Shown piece by piece: positions 25,185 through 34,161 of a stretch of 64,000 nt of DNA. How positions within the stretch are numbered: position 1 is the first letter of the stretch; every line of letters starts with the position of its first letter. Location of the stretch: contig NZ_LXKA01000087.1 of NCBI RefSeq assembly GCF_001645125.1, forward strand, positions 1 through 64,000. The letters are read 5' to 3'. The position numbers were made by a program, and so were the translations under genes. The notes below the pieces were generated by a model. It did no database searches, was not told the origin of the DNA, and was given only the letters and a program-made list of their open reading frames with translations. The stretch is from Paraburkholderia ginsengiterrae (lineage in GTDB: Bacteria; Pseudomonadota; Gammaproteobacteria; Burkholderiales; Burkholderiaceae).

Positions 25185-25538
25185 CTAGATGAAACAAGGT
25201 CCGAGTTTGCGAACTTCAACGGTGCACCACGTTGCCGCCGGGCAGGCTTGTGCGATCGCCACGGCTTCTTCGCGGGTTTCGCAATTGAGCAGAAAGAAGC
25301 CACCGATCATTTCCTTGGCTTCAGCGAACGGACCGTCGAGAAGTTTCGGCTGACCGCCGCGCACCTGCACGCGCACGGCGTCGCTGGATGAAGTGAGCGA
25401 TTCGACCGCGACCAGTTTGCCGCGCGCTTTCAGATCGGCGGAGAAACGCACCATCTGGTCATAAACTTCCCGGCCCGCCGCTTCACCGCGTTCGGCGCGC
25501 TGGTTCGGGTCTTCGATGACAAGCAGCATATAAGACAT
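25185..25538 (-). CDS. YCII-related DGPF-motif protein (second copy)
   Basis: This 117-residue protein is a second YCII-type dimeric barrel with 'KLLDGPFAEAKEMIGGFFLL' at about residues 68-87 and 'MSYMLLVIEDPNQRA' at the start. The ATG at 25538 has GGGAG six bases upstream. It is upstream of the ECF42 operon in the same direction, with a 152-base gap that contains the sigma-type promoter. It therefore likely has its own promoter or reads through. Confidence 0.9.
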   Translation of the reverse strand: MSYMLLVIEDPNQRAERGEAAGREVYDQMVRFSADLKARGKLVAVESLTSSSDAVRVQVRGGQPKLLDGPFAEAKEMIGGFFLLNCETREEAVAIAQACPAATWCTVEVRKLGPCFI

Positions 25539-25948
25539 GACGTCTCCCATTGATTGCGCCGCAGACGTGAGCGCCATGGAGGCGCATGACAGCAAAAAGC
25601 GCGCTTGCGGTACGTTGGCGAGAGGCAGTCTAACAAGCGTGAAAGGCTCCGGCAAACCCGCTCCGGCGCGCGCTCCAGCACTGGCGCGGGGTCCGTCGCC
25701 CGCCTTACGGAGACTCGTAATATTCACGCGGCATACGGTTTGTGCCGACGCGGCCGACACGATAACGGCGCTTTTAAAGTATTCTCCCAACGCGCTAAAG
25801 ATCACTGTGGAATTGCCGTTCATCGCTTGGCAGCCACACATAATCCGCTTTTTATTTAGGGCCGGGCGCGCCAGGCGATACGCTCATTTGTCGGCAATAT
25901 TGGCTGGCATAACACGCCAAACGAATAAACAGAATATCGGGGAAATTC
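25539..25948. other. Divergent promoter region, no gene supported
   Basis: This 410-base gap separates the DGPF gene (minus) from the large lipoprotein gene (plus). The plus-strand side near 25780-25945 is AT-richer and holds the lipoprotein's GGGGAA ribosome site. I see no sigma-type TGTCGA site and no small gene. Confidence 0.35.
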
Positions 25949-27916
25949 ATGCATCAATCGTTGGTACGCACCGGCGTCGCTGCTGCTGCGGCTTTGGCCT
26001 TTTTCCAGCTTGGTGGTTGCAGTGGCGGCAGTTCCGGCTCATCGTCCGCGGGAACACCGGCGGTGACGGCGAGCGCCGTCAGCGGCACGGTGGCCTCCGG
26101 CAACGCGCGGGTCGGCGCGACCGTCACGCTGTTCGACGCGACCGGCGCCCAAGCCACCGCGACCACCGACTCGCAAGGCGCGTACACGATTTCGGTGAAG
26201 GGTATGACCGCGCCGTTCCTGATCGTCGCCACTGACGCCAGCGGGATCTCCGCGCCGCTCGTCTCCGTGCTCGCCCAGTTGCCGGCCGGCACGGGCACGG
26301 CGCCGGCCGTGGTCAACGTCACCACGCTGACCACCGCGATCGCCGCCATGCTCACCGCCTCGGGCAACCCGACCGACCTCGCGTCCAGCACGGCGCTCGC
26401 CAAGGTCACCTTGCCGTCCGTGCAGATCGCCACCATCACGCTCGACACGATACTGGCCAAGATCCTCGTGCAGAACGGCTTGCAGTCGGCTGGCTTCGAT
26501 CCCATCGGCGTGGCGTTCACGCCGAACCATACCGGCGCCGATGCGGTCATCGATACCGTGTCGCTCGTCACAGGCTCTAACGGCGGTTTGTCGCTGCTCT
26601 CGAACGCGGCGCCTGGCACGACCGTCGCGCTGAACAACCAGACCTCGCAATCCGTGGCGCTGGCAGCGCCGCCCGCGGCGGCGAACTACCTGGAGCCGCT
26701 CGCCGCGTTGCTGACCACGTGCGCCGCGAACGGCACGCTCAATACGTCGTGCTCGCCGGCCATCGACACCACGTTCCTGGAAAACGGTTCGACCGATCTC
26801 GCCGCCGGCCACGGTCTGACGGATGCACTCTTTACCGGCGCCGTATTCGGTTCGCCGAAGACGCTCGCCTTCTTCACGCGCAACGGCAAGCAGCAGGCGC
26901 TTGTGCAGTTGCCGTTCACGCTCGCGAGCGGCACGGTGGCAGGCGTGCTCTACAGCATCGCGCAGCAACTCGCCGCACCGGTGACGCTCGCGGGCGGCAC
27001 GCAACTTGGGTGGGATCTGATCGGCAATCAATCGCAGTTCGCCGTGTCGATCAACTCGCAAATCGCGCGGCGCACCTTCCTCGATTCGCGGCTGAACGAC
27101 GTGAATCGTTATGAGTCAGGGCTGACGATTGCCATTCCGACGGCAGCCAACCCGACGGTGTATTCGGCGTCCGTCACCGGGCCCGGTCTCGCCGCGCCGG
27201 TATGGCTGATGCCGCGCAATGCCGTCGGCAGCAGCACGCTGGCGCTGTCGAACACGCCGTTGAGCGCCGCACCGGTCTCGCCCGCCACGACCAGCAGCAA
27301 TACGTCGCTGTACCGCTGGTCCTGGCAATCGCTTTCATCGGCGGCAAGTTTCACGGCGCCGTCCGCGAGCGGCTACTACGCGGCGCAATCACTCGATGCG
27401 AGCAGCGTGCCGCTCTATTCGGCCTACACGGTGACGTTCTACGACAAGAACGGCGCGCAACTCGGCCAGTCGTCGATCATCAATCCGGGCAGCCCATTGA
27501 GCGCCGCGGCAGGCAGTTCGGTCGCATGGCCGACGCTGCTGCCGGACTTCGCCACGCAATTTTTGACGCCGGGCGGTTCGCTCGCCGGCACGCAGTACGC
27601 GATGAGCGTGACGTGGTCGAGCCTCGTGAATGGACAGAATCTCTCGTATCCGGTGACGTCCGTGCAGATTCAGGCGACCGGCCTGAGCACCGGAGGTGCG
27701 AGCGTTGAAGTAGACGGCTTCTCCGTCGGCGCGCCGAACAACACCACGTTCGGTCAATATCAGACGACGGTCAGCGCTGGAGTGAATTCGCTAGGCGTGC
27801 AGACTTGCACGAATTGTCCGTTCCCGCCGCTGGTGGCGGGCAGTTCGCGGCTCGTGCAGTTGAGCGGCGGGCAGAATGGAATCTCATACTACGACATCAC
27901 GAAGTACAACGACTGA
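25949..27916 (+). CDS. Large lipoprotein with carboxypeptidase-regulatory-like domain
   Basis: This 655-residue protein has a lipoprotein signal ('ALAFFQLGGC', lipobox LGGC, Cys near residue 24) and a Ser/Gly linker. A carboxypeptidase regulatory-like beta domain follows (about residues 43-100, 'GTVASGNARVGATVTLFDATGAQATATTDSQGAYTISV'). The rest is Thr/Ala/Ser-rich with no motif I recognise, and the C-terminal quarter has a CxxC ('QTCTNCPFP'). It may be a cell-surface or outer-membrane lipoprotein. GGGGAA precedes the ATG. A strong terminator follows. Confidence 0.85.
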   Translation: MHQSLVRTGVAAAAALAFFQLGGCSGGSSGSSSAGTPAVTASAVSGTVASGNARVGATVTLFDATGAQATATTDSQGAYTISVKGMTAPFLIVATDASGISAPLVSVLAQLPAGTGTAPAVVNVTTLTTAIAAMLTASGNPTDLASSTALAKVTLPSVQIATITLDTILAKILVQNGLQSAGFDPIGVAFTPNHTGADAVIDTVSLVTGSNGGLSLLSNAAPGTTVALNNQTSQSVALAAPPAAANYLEPLAALLTTCAANGTLNTSCSPAIDTTFLENGSTDLAAGHGLTDALFTGAVFGSPKTLAFFTRNGKQQALVQLPFTLASGTVAGVLYSIAQQLAAPVTLAGGTQLGWDLIGNQSQFAVSINSQIARRTFLDSRLNDVNRYESGLTIAIPTAANPTVYSASVTGPGLAAPVWLMPRNAVGSSTLALSNTPLSAAPVSPATTSSNTSLYRWSWQSLSSAASFTAPSASGYYAAQSLDASSVPLYSAYTVTFYDKNGAQLGQSSIINPGSPLSAAAGSSVAWPTLLPDFATQFLTPGGSLAGTQYAMSVTWSSLVNGQNLSYPVTSVQIQATGLSTGGASVEVDGFSVGAPNNTTFGQYQTTVSAGVNSLGVQTCTNCPFPPLVAGSSRLVQLSGGQNGISYYDITKYND

Positions 27917-27946
27917 GGCCGATAAGCGGCGTGTCAGTGCAGCTGA

Positions 27947-27976
27947 ATGAAAAACGCCCGGCAGGGCGTTTTTCAT
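27947..27976. terminator. Strong bidirectional terminator
   Basis: ATGAAAAACGCCC (27947-27959) pairs perfectly with GGGCGTTTTTCAT (27964-27976) over a GGCA loop: a 13-bp stem with A and T tracts on both sides. It separates the lipoprotein gene from the convergent gene ending at 28010, so it can end both transcripts. Confidence 0.92.
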
Positions 27977-28009
27977 TTGCGCGAGCGAGACGGGAGAAAG
28001 CCGTGCAGC

Positions 28010-28483
28010 TCAGTGTGCGGCTTCCGCCAGCGCTTGCACTTGCACGGACTTCATCAATCCTTCGATCATCTTCGCTTCCGCGCTCGCAATCTCGCTCAGC
28101 GATGCCACGGACAGTTGTCCATCCAGAATTGCCAGCGCCGTGCACACGCGGGCGTAGTCGCCGTCATCGAGTACCCACACGCCGCTTTCATGTTCGCGGG
28201 AGTCGAGGCGAACCATTGCCGCGTGCGCGCTTTCGATGTCGGACAGCAAGTCTTCGCCGAGGCCGAGGTGCGCAAGTTCTTGCGACACCAGCAAATGCCG
28301 GCTCAAGGTCATGTGCAGATTCCGCGACCCGTGGCCGCGCCGGAATGCATCGAGGGCGGTGTAGCACTGCAGGAGCATCGCCGTGGTGACCGGCTCGTGT
28401 GCGGTGCGGCTATAGGTCAACGCGCGCAGCAGCGGGGACATGGCCGGCTGATGGTGCTTGCGGACTCGCGATTTATTGGACAT
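28010..28483 (-). CDS. Hypothetical soluble helical protein
   Basis: This 157-residue protein starts 'MSNKSRVRKHHQPAMSPLLRALTYSRTAHEP', has no signal peptide, and is predicted to be entirely helical. 'LLQCYTALDAFRRGHGSRNLHMTLSRHLLVSQELAHLGLG' lies in the middle. The ATG at 28483 has AAGGAGG about ten bases upstream, one of the strongest ribosome sites in the window, which points to high expression. I do not recognise the family. Similarity to a phage or plasmid regulator is possible but not shown. Confidence 0.78.
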   Translation of the reverse strand: MSNKSRVRKHHQPAMSPLLRALTYSRTAHEPVTTAMLLQCYTALDAFRRGHGSRNLHMTLSRHLLVSQELAHLGLGEDLLSDIESAHAAMVRLDSREHESGVWVLDDGDYARVCTALAILDGQLSVASLSEIASAEAKMIEGLMKSVQVQALAEAAH

Positions 28484-28773
28484 ATCGGTTCTACCTCCTT
28501 CACTAACTCTCGGCTTCGCCACCGAATTCTTCTGCTCTCCGGCGGCAAATGCCGCCGATACGCCGGCGGCTCGACAGGCCCCTGATCTGAGTCTGTGCAA
28601 CCATCATGGCAAGCAACTATTAAGACAGACTTAAACGCCGCACGGTTTGATCGCGTGCAGCATCTCACGTTACGCGGCCGGCCGCTTGGGCGGTGTCGTC
28701 CGCCAACAGCAAAAATGCAACACCGGGATATCGGTGCGAAATCGCCGATTGCAAGCCGTGCCGCGCACCGCGA

Positions 28774-28810
28774 CGAAAAAAAACCCTGTTCCCGCGAGGG
28801 AACAGGGTTT
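28774..28810 (-). terminator. Strong rho-independent terminator, minus orientation
   Basis: AAACCCTGTTCCC and GGGAACAGGGTTT (28781-28793 and 28798-28810) make a perfect 13-bp stem around a four-base loop. On the minus strand a run of T follows (28780-28776), the polarity for ending a minus-strand RNA. No minus-strand gene is seen just upstream of it, so its transcript is unexplained. Confidence 0.88.
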
Positions 28811-28957
28811 GACAGGATGGAACAGTCGTACTCGCGCGTGGATGCTTGCCGACTTAAACCCCACCACAAACTAACAAAGCGACTACCTGACTACACTGCT
28901 AAAACTATTCTTGCTCGTATTGCCACTGCTAAAGCGGTTACTGCCGGAACGGTTGCT

Positions 28958-28999
28958 ACAAAAAACTTTCGTTACTGGAACAAAAACTTCGTTGCTGGA
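28958..28999. repeat. Adjacent imperfect 20-22-bp tandem repeat
   Basis: Two units lie back to back (28958-28979 and 28980-28999), sharing ACAAAAAACTTTCGTTACTGGA against ACAAAAACTTCGTTGCTGGA. They differ by one substitution and two missing bases. The function is unknown. Confidence 0.6.
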
Positions 29000-29404
29000 A
29001 CTGCTCACTGCATCACAGCCCGGTCCTCGCCTTCAACATCACCTGGCTGCAACCCCCTGCTGATTCGCGCGCAAATTACGCGGACCGCGCGCTGTTCTTC
29101 TTGCTTCTACTACCGACTGCTCTACTGCCCTGCCGCGTGGCACAACCGCGGCAAACTGCGATCAACGGTACGGTTCAAAAACAACGCGGGGGGAAACCGC
29201 GTCGATGGGCGCGGTGTTTTGTCGCTCCATGGAAAACAGTTTATGTGAGCACACGCGAATGCAATTGGTCGAAGCGAGGGGATTTGGCAGGTCAGTTTGC
29301 CGGATCGCTGTAACAGGGCTAATTCTTCAGACTTGGGCACACGCCCGCGGGAAAACTGAAGCAGAATGAAGACTGGAAAAAACTACTTTGCACCGGACAC
29401 CGCC

Positions 29405-29755
29405 ATGACGCTTCGCGACACTTCCGCCATCGAAAGCTGGCACGCCCATGTCTATTTCGATTCGAACAGCCGCGACGCCGCGTGGGCCTTTCGCGAGCAA
29501 ATCGAAGCACACTGGAGCGGCAAGCTGCAACTCGGCCGCTTTCACGAGCGCCCCGTGGGGCCGCATCCCATGTGGTCGTATCAACTCGCGTTCACGCAGG
29601 AGCAGTTCGCCGCGCTGATCGGCTGGCTCACGCTGAATCACGGCACGCTCGATATTTTCGTGCACCCCAATACCGGCGACGCGCTAGGCGATCACCGCGA
29701 CGCGGCCATATGGATCGGGCGCTCGCACGAATTGGTGCTGAGCGTGTTGACGTGA
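29405..29755 (+). CDS. DOPA 4,5-dioxygenase-like protein
   Basis: This 116-residue protein has 'SAIESWHAHVYFDSNSRDAAWAFREQIEAHW' at the start, 'ERPVGPHPMWSYQLAF' in the middle and 'HGTLDIFVHPNTGDALGDHRDAAIWIG' near the end. Three conserved His and the length match the DOPA 4,5-dioxygenase family, which opens catechol rings. The natural substrate in bacteria is unclear. The ATG at 29405 fits the family start; another in-frame ATG at 29366 adds 13 residues. Confidence 0.88.
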   Translation: MTLRDTSAIESWHAHVYFDSNSRDAAWAFREQIEAHWSGKLQLGRFHERPVGPHPMWSYQLAFTQEQFAALIGWLTLNHGTLDIFVHPNTGDALGDHRDAAIWIGRSHELVLSVLT

Positions 29756-29836
29756 CCAGCGTTGCGTTTGAAACCGGCGTGTGCGCGAACGCGGGGAACG
29801 GCGGTGCGTTTAGCTGAACGCGCGCCGCCTACACGC

Positions 29837-30148
29837 TCACATATTCGTGTACGAACTGCACCAGCCGCGCGCGGCGACCTGCTTGTCGCCGAACAGCGTG
29901 CAACCTCCGTAGGCGTCGGTGGCTTTGCCCTGAAACAGCGAACAGGTGCCGCAGGTTTGTCCGGCCGCATAGCTCGGGAACTTCGCTTTATCGACCTTGG
30001 AAGCATCTTCCCGGTAGCCGAGCGCTTGCGCTTTCGGATCGGCCTCGTTGAGCGTGTTGCCGGCCTCGGCGTAGGCGGCACGGGCAAGCACGAGCGCTGA
30101 GCCCATGCCCGCGCTGAGCATCAGAAAATGGCGGCGCGATGTTGTCAT
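29837..30148 (-). CDS. High-potential iron-sulfur protein (HiPIP)
   Basis: This 103-residue protein has a Tat signal ('TSRRHFLMLSAG', twin Arg at residues 5-6) and four Cys (66, 69, 83, 97) in the spacing C-x2-C-x13-C-x13-C that binds a [4Fe-4S] cluster in HiPIPs. 'SYAAGQTCGTCSLFQG' is characteristic. It is a periplasmic electron carrier. It is followed on the minus strand by no redox partner; the nitroreductase upstream (30198-30887) is a neighbour rather than an obvious partner. Confidence 0.93.
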   Translation of the reverse strand: MTTSRRHFLMLSAGMGSALVLARAAYAEAGNTLNEADPKAQALGYREDASKVDKAKFPSYAAGQTCGTCSLFQGKATDAYGGCTLFGDKQVAARGWCSSYTNM

Positions 30149-30197
30149 GATGGTCCGATGGAAATTGAGGGCCTGCTTCGGTCTCGATCACTCACTC

Positions 30198-30887
30198 TCA
30201 ATCGAGAAATCGCGTGAACCGTTCAACCGGTTCGCGTTCGGTGCGCAGCGTGTTGACCAGCGCGTTTTCATCCGCGAAACCCAGCGACATGCCGCACACC
30301 AATTGCTCTTCGGGCGGCAAGCCGAGATGCCCCGCAATCACGCGATGAAACGGCGTGAAAGCGGCCTGCGGGCAGGTATCGAGGCCACGCCCGCGAGCCG
30401 CCGTCATGATGGCCTGCAGGAACATGCCGTAGTCGAGCCAGCTGCCGCGCTCCATGATCCGGTCGATGGTAAAAAACAGGCCCACCGGCGCGCCGAAAAA
30501 GCGGTAGTTCTGCGCATGCTGTTCGTGCATGCGCCCCTTGTCGCCCTTTTCGATCCCGAGCAAGGCGTACAGATCCCAGCCGATCTTGCGGCGACGGTCG
30601 ATGTACGGCGAAACCCATTGATACGGATAGTACCGGTACTCTTCCTGATACAACGCGTCGCGTTGCGGATCGTCGTGCGCCGCAACCAGGTCCCGTGAAA
30701 GACGCGCGAGCGACCCGCCCGTCACCACGTAGACTTTCCACGGCTGCGTGTTGGTACCCGAGGGCGCGCGACTGGCCGCTTCGAGAATGGCTTCGATGTC
30801 GCCGCGCGGCACCGGCGCAGGCAGAAATGCGCGAATCGAACGCCGCGTCATGAGAGCGGCGTCAACTTCGTTGGCGGGTAGGGTCAT
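30198..30887 (-). CDS. Nitroreductase family protein
   Basis: This 229-residue flavoprotein has 'TRRSIRAFLPAPVPRGDIEAILEAASRAPSGTNTQPWKVYVV' at the N-terminus, the standard FMN-binding start of nitroreductases, and 'GLDTCPQAAFTPFHRVIAGHLGLPPEEQLVCGMSLGF' near the C-terminus. It probably reduces nitro compounds or quinones with NAD(P)H. The ATG at 30887 with CGGAAG upstream was chosen; the longer frame has no homology. Confidence 0.92.
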   Translation of the reverse strand: MTLPANEVDAALMTRRSIRAFLPAPVPRGDIEAILEAASRAPSGTNTQPWKVYVVTGGSLARLSRDLVAAHDDPQRDALYQEEYRYYPYQWVSPYIDRRRKIGWDLYALLGIEKGDKGRMHEQHAQNYRFFGAPVGLFFTIDRIMERGSWLDYGMFLQAIMTAARGRGLDTCPQAAFTPFHRVIAGHLGLPPEEQLVCGMSLGFADENALVNTLRTEREPVERFTRFLD

Positions 30888-31022
30888 GGGCGGCTTCCGG
30901 CAGAACCTGTCATGGTGGTGGTCTGCAAGAATTCTAGCGCGAGCGCGTGCTTTCCCGCTGGCCGGCCAGCGGGGGTCACGCCATGTTCGACTCATGCCTC
31001 AAGCCGCTTGCCGCGGGCACGC

Positions 31023-31706
31023 CTACGTTTCGCTCCAGGCTCGCAACAGGTTGTGATAAATGCCAATGAGGCTGCGGCGCGCGGCATCGTCAGCTTGCGT
31101 CGCGTTCAAGCGTTGAATGGCGGTGTCCATATCGAACAGCATCGCACGCTGCGTGTCGCTGCGCACGAGGCTTTGCACCCAGAAGAAACTGGCGAGCCGC
31201 GCGCCGCGCGTGACCGGCGTGACCTGATGCAGACTCGTGGCCGGATAGACGATCATGTCGCCGGCCGGCAGCTTGACCTGCTGCACACCGTAGGTGTCCT
31301 CGATCACGAGTTCGCCGCCATCGTAGTCGGCGGGGTCGGATAGGAATAACGTCACCGAGACGTCGGTGCGCAGCTTCACGCCGTTGGGCAGCACCCGCAC
31401 CGCGCCGTCGACGTGACTGCCGAACTGCATGCCGCCCTCGTAGCGATTGAAGAGCGGCGGGTACACCTGGTTTGGCAACACCGCGCTGATGAACAGCGGG
31501 TGCCGCTCGATCGCGCCCAGAATCACGTCGCCAAGCTCACGCGCAATCGGCGTGTGCTCGGCAATCTGCTGATTGCGCTTGACCGGCGCGCCCTGATAAC
31601 CGGCGGTGGCTCGGCCGTCGACCCACGCGTCGCCGGCTTGATCGAGCCGCTCGCGCACGAAGCGCAGTTGTTCGGCGTTCAGGACATTCGGAATGTGCAG
31701 CAGCAT
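31023..31706 (-). CDS. piuC: PKHD-type Fe(II)/2-oxoglutarate hydroxylase (PiuC/YbiX-like)
   Basis: This 227-residue protein has the double-stranded beta helix of 2-oxoglutarate dioxygenases. The iron ligands are His and Asp in '[10 protein letters not shown]' (about residue 96) and His in '[19 protein letters not shown]'. It matches the YbiX/PiuC family, which is encoded beside TonB-dependent siderophore receptors, as here (66-base gap after the receptor stop). Its exact substrate is not known. Confidence 0.92.
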   Translation of the reverse strand: MLLHIPNVLNAEQLRFVRERLDQAGDAWVDGRATAGYQGAPVKRNQQIAEHTPIARELGDVILGAIERHPLFISAVLPNQVYPPLFNRYEGGMQFGSHVDGAVRVLPNGVKLRTDVSVTLFLSDPADYDGGELVIEDTYGVQQVKLPAGDMIVYPATSLHQVTPVTRGARLASFFWVQSLVRSDTQRAMLFDMDTAIQRLNATQADDAARRSLIGIYHNLLRAWSET

Positions 31707-31772
31707 AGTGTTTCCTTCGCGGTGGCTTGCGATATCGCAACCGGCAAGCCTACCGCATCAGTGCGGTGCGTA

Positions 31773-33977
31773 TCAGAAGCGGTAGTCGAACGTCGCCAGC
31801 AACGTGCGTCCGACGCTCGGCACCGAGCGGCCGCCGTCAGATGGAATCAGCGCGTCGTAGTACTGCTTGTTGGTCAGGTTGAGCAGGTTCAGACGGATGT
31901 CGTATTGCTTCGCGTGGTACGCGGCGGTCGCATCCCAACGCGTGTAGCCCGGCACCTGCACGTAATTCGTGTTCGACGCATAACGCGGCGACATATAGGT
32001 CGGACCGCCGCCGATTTCCCAATGCGGCGTAAGCGCGTACGTGGTCCACAACGTCAGCGTGTTGCGCGGCGTGTTGGCCGGCACGTGGCCCTGCGTGCCG
32101 TCGAGCGCCTTCAGGATGATGGCGTCCATGTACGTGTAGCCGCCGTAAATCTGCCACCTGTCGGTGATGTGGCCCGTCACGCCGGCCTGGAAGCCGTCGA
32201 CGCGAACGTCGCCGTCGAGTTCGTATTCGGTCGGCGAGACCTGCGTGCGCGCGTTGTTCATTTCCTCGCGGAAGAACGCGGACGTCACCGACAGATTGCC
32301 GCCGAGCAGGTCCCACTTGCCGCCCACTTCATACGAGCGGGTCGACTCCGGCGCGAGATTCTGCGTCAGGTTGGTGACCGTCAACGCTTCGAGCGACGGA
32401 TCGAACGACGTGCCATACGACACGTAATACGACTGCCAGTCGGTCGGCTGATAAATCACACCGGCCCGAACACTGGTGAAGAAGTTGGTTTGAGCCGCAT
32501 AGCCCGGCAGGCTGATCGAGTTGTGAATCTGCGCCTGAAAGCGATCCCAGCGCAAACCGCCGATCACCTTCCAGTGCTGGCCGATCGACACGGTGTCGTT
32601 CAGGTAGGCGGCAATTTCGTTCGAGCCGGAATCGGCGTGGTTGCCGACCGTGGTGGTCACACCGGCAGGCGACGACAGATACGCCGGGTTCAGCATCGTC
32701 ACGACCGGCAGGTTATTGCGCGTGTAGGCCTGATTCGTATAGCTGTCGTGTCCGAGCTCGATGCCGCCGATCAGGTCGTGCTTGAGCGGCCCGGTATCGA
32801 ATTTGTATTCGAGCGTGGTGTCGTTGTACAGCGAGTGGTTCTCGATCACGCGGTCATGGCTCTGCAACTTGATGAACAGTTGCGACGGCGGGAGTGTCGT
32901 GTAATTGCCGTTCGTCAATGCCGTGCTCGAGGCGAGCGGTCCGGTCAATACCGCTTGCGGCGCGGTTTCGCGCGCGTCGGTCAGCGAGTGCGAAAACTGC
33001 GTCTGGTTGGTCAGCGTGAGCGCGTCGGAGAACTTGTGCTTGATCGCGGCGGTGAACGTCTGCACGTCCTGAATCGTGCGGTCGGTAGTCAGCCCGTAAA
33101 ACGTGTTCTTCGGCACCGGCGACGGGTGGCCGTTCAACGCCTGCACGCCGTAGTCAGGCATGTCGTAGTTGTGCTGGATCAGCGCGGACAGCGTCACTTC
33201 AGTCGGCGTGCCGATTCCGAAGCGCACTTCCGGAGCGATGCCGTAGTCCTTGTTCTTCATCACATCACGCGTCGAACCGAGGCTCTGGCCGAATGCGTTC
33301 AGGCGAATCGCGGCGGTATCCGTGAGTTTATGGTTCACGTCGATCGTGCTGCGATAGCGGTCGTCCGTGCCGACCATGGCCGTGACTTCCGCGGAGTCCT
33401 TCAGGTTCGCTTTCTTGCTGACCTGGTTGATCACGCCGCCGGTCGAGCCACGGCCGAACAGCATCGACGACGGTCCGTACAGCACTTCGAGCTCTTCGAG
33501 GTCGAAGGTGTCGCGATAGTACTGGTTGCGGTCGCGGAAGCCGTCCAGATAGATGTCGTTCTGCGCGGTAAAGCCGCGCAGGTTGATGTTGTTGCCGATC
33601 TGCCCACCTTCGGCCGCGCCGATCGTCACGCCAGGCGCGTTGCGCAGCGCGTCCTGAAACGACGTGGCGCCTTGCGTCTCCAGTACGGCCTTGTTGATGA
33701 CCGTCACGGTCTGCGGAATGTCGCGCAACGCCGTGGGCGTCTTCGCGCCGACGGTCGAGCGCTCTGCCTGGAAGTCCTGTTGCTCGGCCTGCGCCGCGAC
33801 GCCGATCGTCGGCAGGTTGCCGCTGTCAGTGGGTGTGCTCGCCGCGGAGTTGGCGCTCGACGGCTGCGTGGCGGTTTGCGAAGCGGATTGCGGAGCGGTC
33901 TGCGCGACGGCCGGTGTCGCAAAAGGAACGGCAAAAGCTAGCGCTAACGCGGTCGCAAGCGGCGTGTGGTTGAACAT
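31773..33977 (-). CDS. fiu: TonB-dependent catecholate siderophore receptor (Fiu/PiuA type)
   Basis: This 734-residue outer-membrane receptor has a signal peptide (about residues 1-26). The plug domain reads 'VGAKTPTALRDIPQTVTVINKAVLETQGATSFQDALRNAPGV', with 'GRGSTGGVINQVSK' further on, and a 22-strand barrel ends in '...LLATFDYRF' with terminal Phe. An N-terminal Ser/Thr/Gln-rich segment precedes the plug. Together with the YbiX-like hydroxylase, it resembles the Fiu/PiuA system for monomeric catecholates. A Fur-like site lies 132 bases upstream of its start, so iron control is expected. Confidence 0.92.
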   Translation of the reverse strand: MFNHTPLATALALAFAVPFATPAVAQTAPQSASQTATQPSSANSAASTPTDSGNLPTIGVAAQAEQQDFQAERSTVGAKTPTALRDIPQTVTVINKAVLETQGATSFQDALRNAPGVTIGAAEGGQIGNNINLRGFTAQNDIYLDGFRDRNQYYRDTFDLEELEVLYGPSSMLFGRGSTGGVINQVSKKANLKDSAEVTAMVGTDDRYRSTIDVNHKLTDTAAIRLNAFGQSLGSTRDVMKNKDYGIAPEVRFGIGTPTEVTLSALIQHNYDMPDYGVQALNGHPSPVPKNTFYGLTTDRTIQDVQTFTAAIKHKFSDALTLTNQTQFSHSLTDARETAPQAVLTGPLASSTALTNGNYTTLPPSQLFIKLQSHDRVIENHSLYNDTTLEYKFDTGPLKHDLIGGIELGHDSYTNQAYTRNNLPVVTMLNPAYLSSPAGVTTTVGNHADSGSNEIAAYLNDTVSIGQHWKVIGGLRWDRFQAQIHNSISLPGYAAQTNFFTSVRAGVIYQPTDWQSYYVSYGTSFDPSLEALTVTNLTQNLAPESTRSYEVGGKWDLLGGNLSVTSAFFREEMNNARTQVSPTEYELDGDVRVDGFQAGVTGHITDRWQIYGGYTYMDAIILKALDGTQGHVPANTPRNTLTLWTTYALTPHWEIGGGPTYMSPRYASNTNYVQVPGYTRWDATAAYHAKQYDIRLNLLNLTNKQYYDALIPSDGGRSVPSVGRTLLATFDYRF

Positions 33978-34108
33978 GGGAAATCCCGTCAGAGGTGCGC
34001 TTGCCGGATTCGCATGCCTGAGATGGAATCAATGACAAAGCCGCATTTGGCTGGCTGCCGGAGTTGTGCTCGCGGCACAAACGACGGGATGGCTGGCTGA
34101 TGGTTAAA

Positions 34109-34123
34109 TGAGAATCGCTATCA
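34109..34123 (-). promoter_or_regulatory. Candidate Fur box
   Basis: TGAGAATCGCTATCA matches the Fur heptamer pair TGATAAT-N-ATTATCA at 11 of 14 positions. It lies 132 bases before the siderophore receptor start, in a long AT-rich leader. The match and the receptor's function both point to Fur repression. Confidence 0.65.
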
Positions 34124-34161
34124 TTCCACACGCATAAAGCCGCATCAATCACGGCAAGCAT

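Larger units (their letters stand above)
28484..29404. other. 0.9-kb region without a supported gene; AT-richer core
   Basis: Between 28484 and 29404 no frame combines a ribosome site with a recognisable product. The part 28860-29020 is AT-richer than its surroundings and holds imperfect tandem repeats. An orphan minus-oriented terminator lies at 28781-28810. A long frame on the plus strand (28595-29248) has no homology signal and spans the terminator. The structure suggests a non-coding RNA on the minus strand (about 28815-29300) or a decayed mobile element. I cannot decide between them. Confidence 0.4.

Noticed and set aside
31413-33941. An 842-codon open frame on the plus strand opposite the siderophore receptor
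   Set aside because: It is the mirror of a strongly supported receptor gene, has an Arg/Val/His-rich composition typical of antisense GC-rich frames, and shows no domain.
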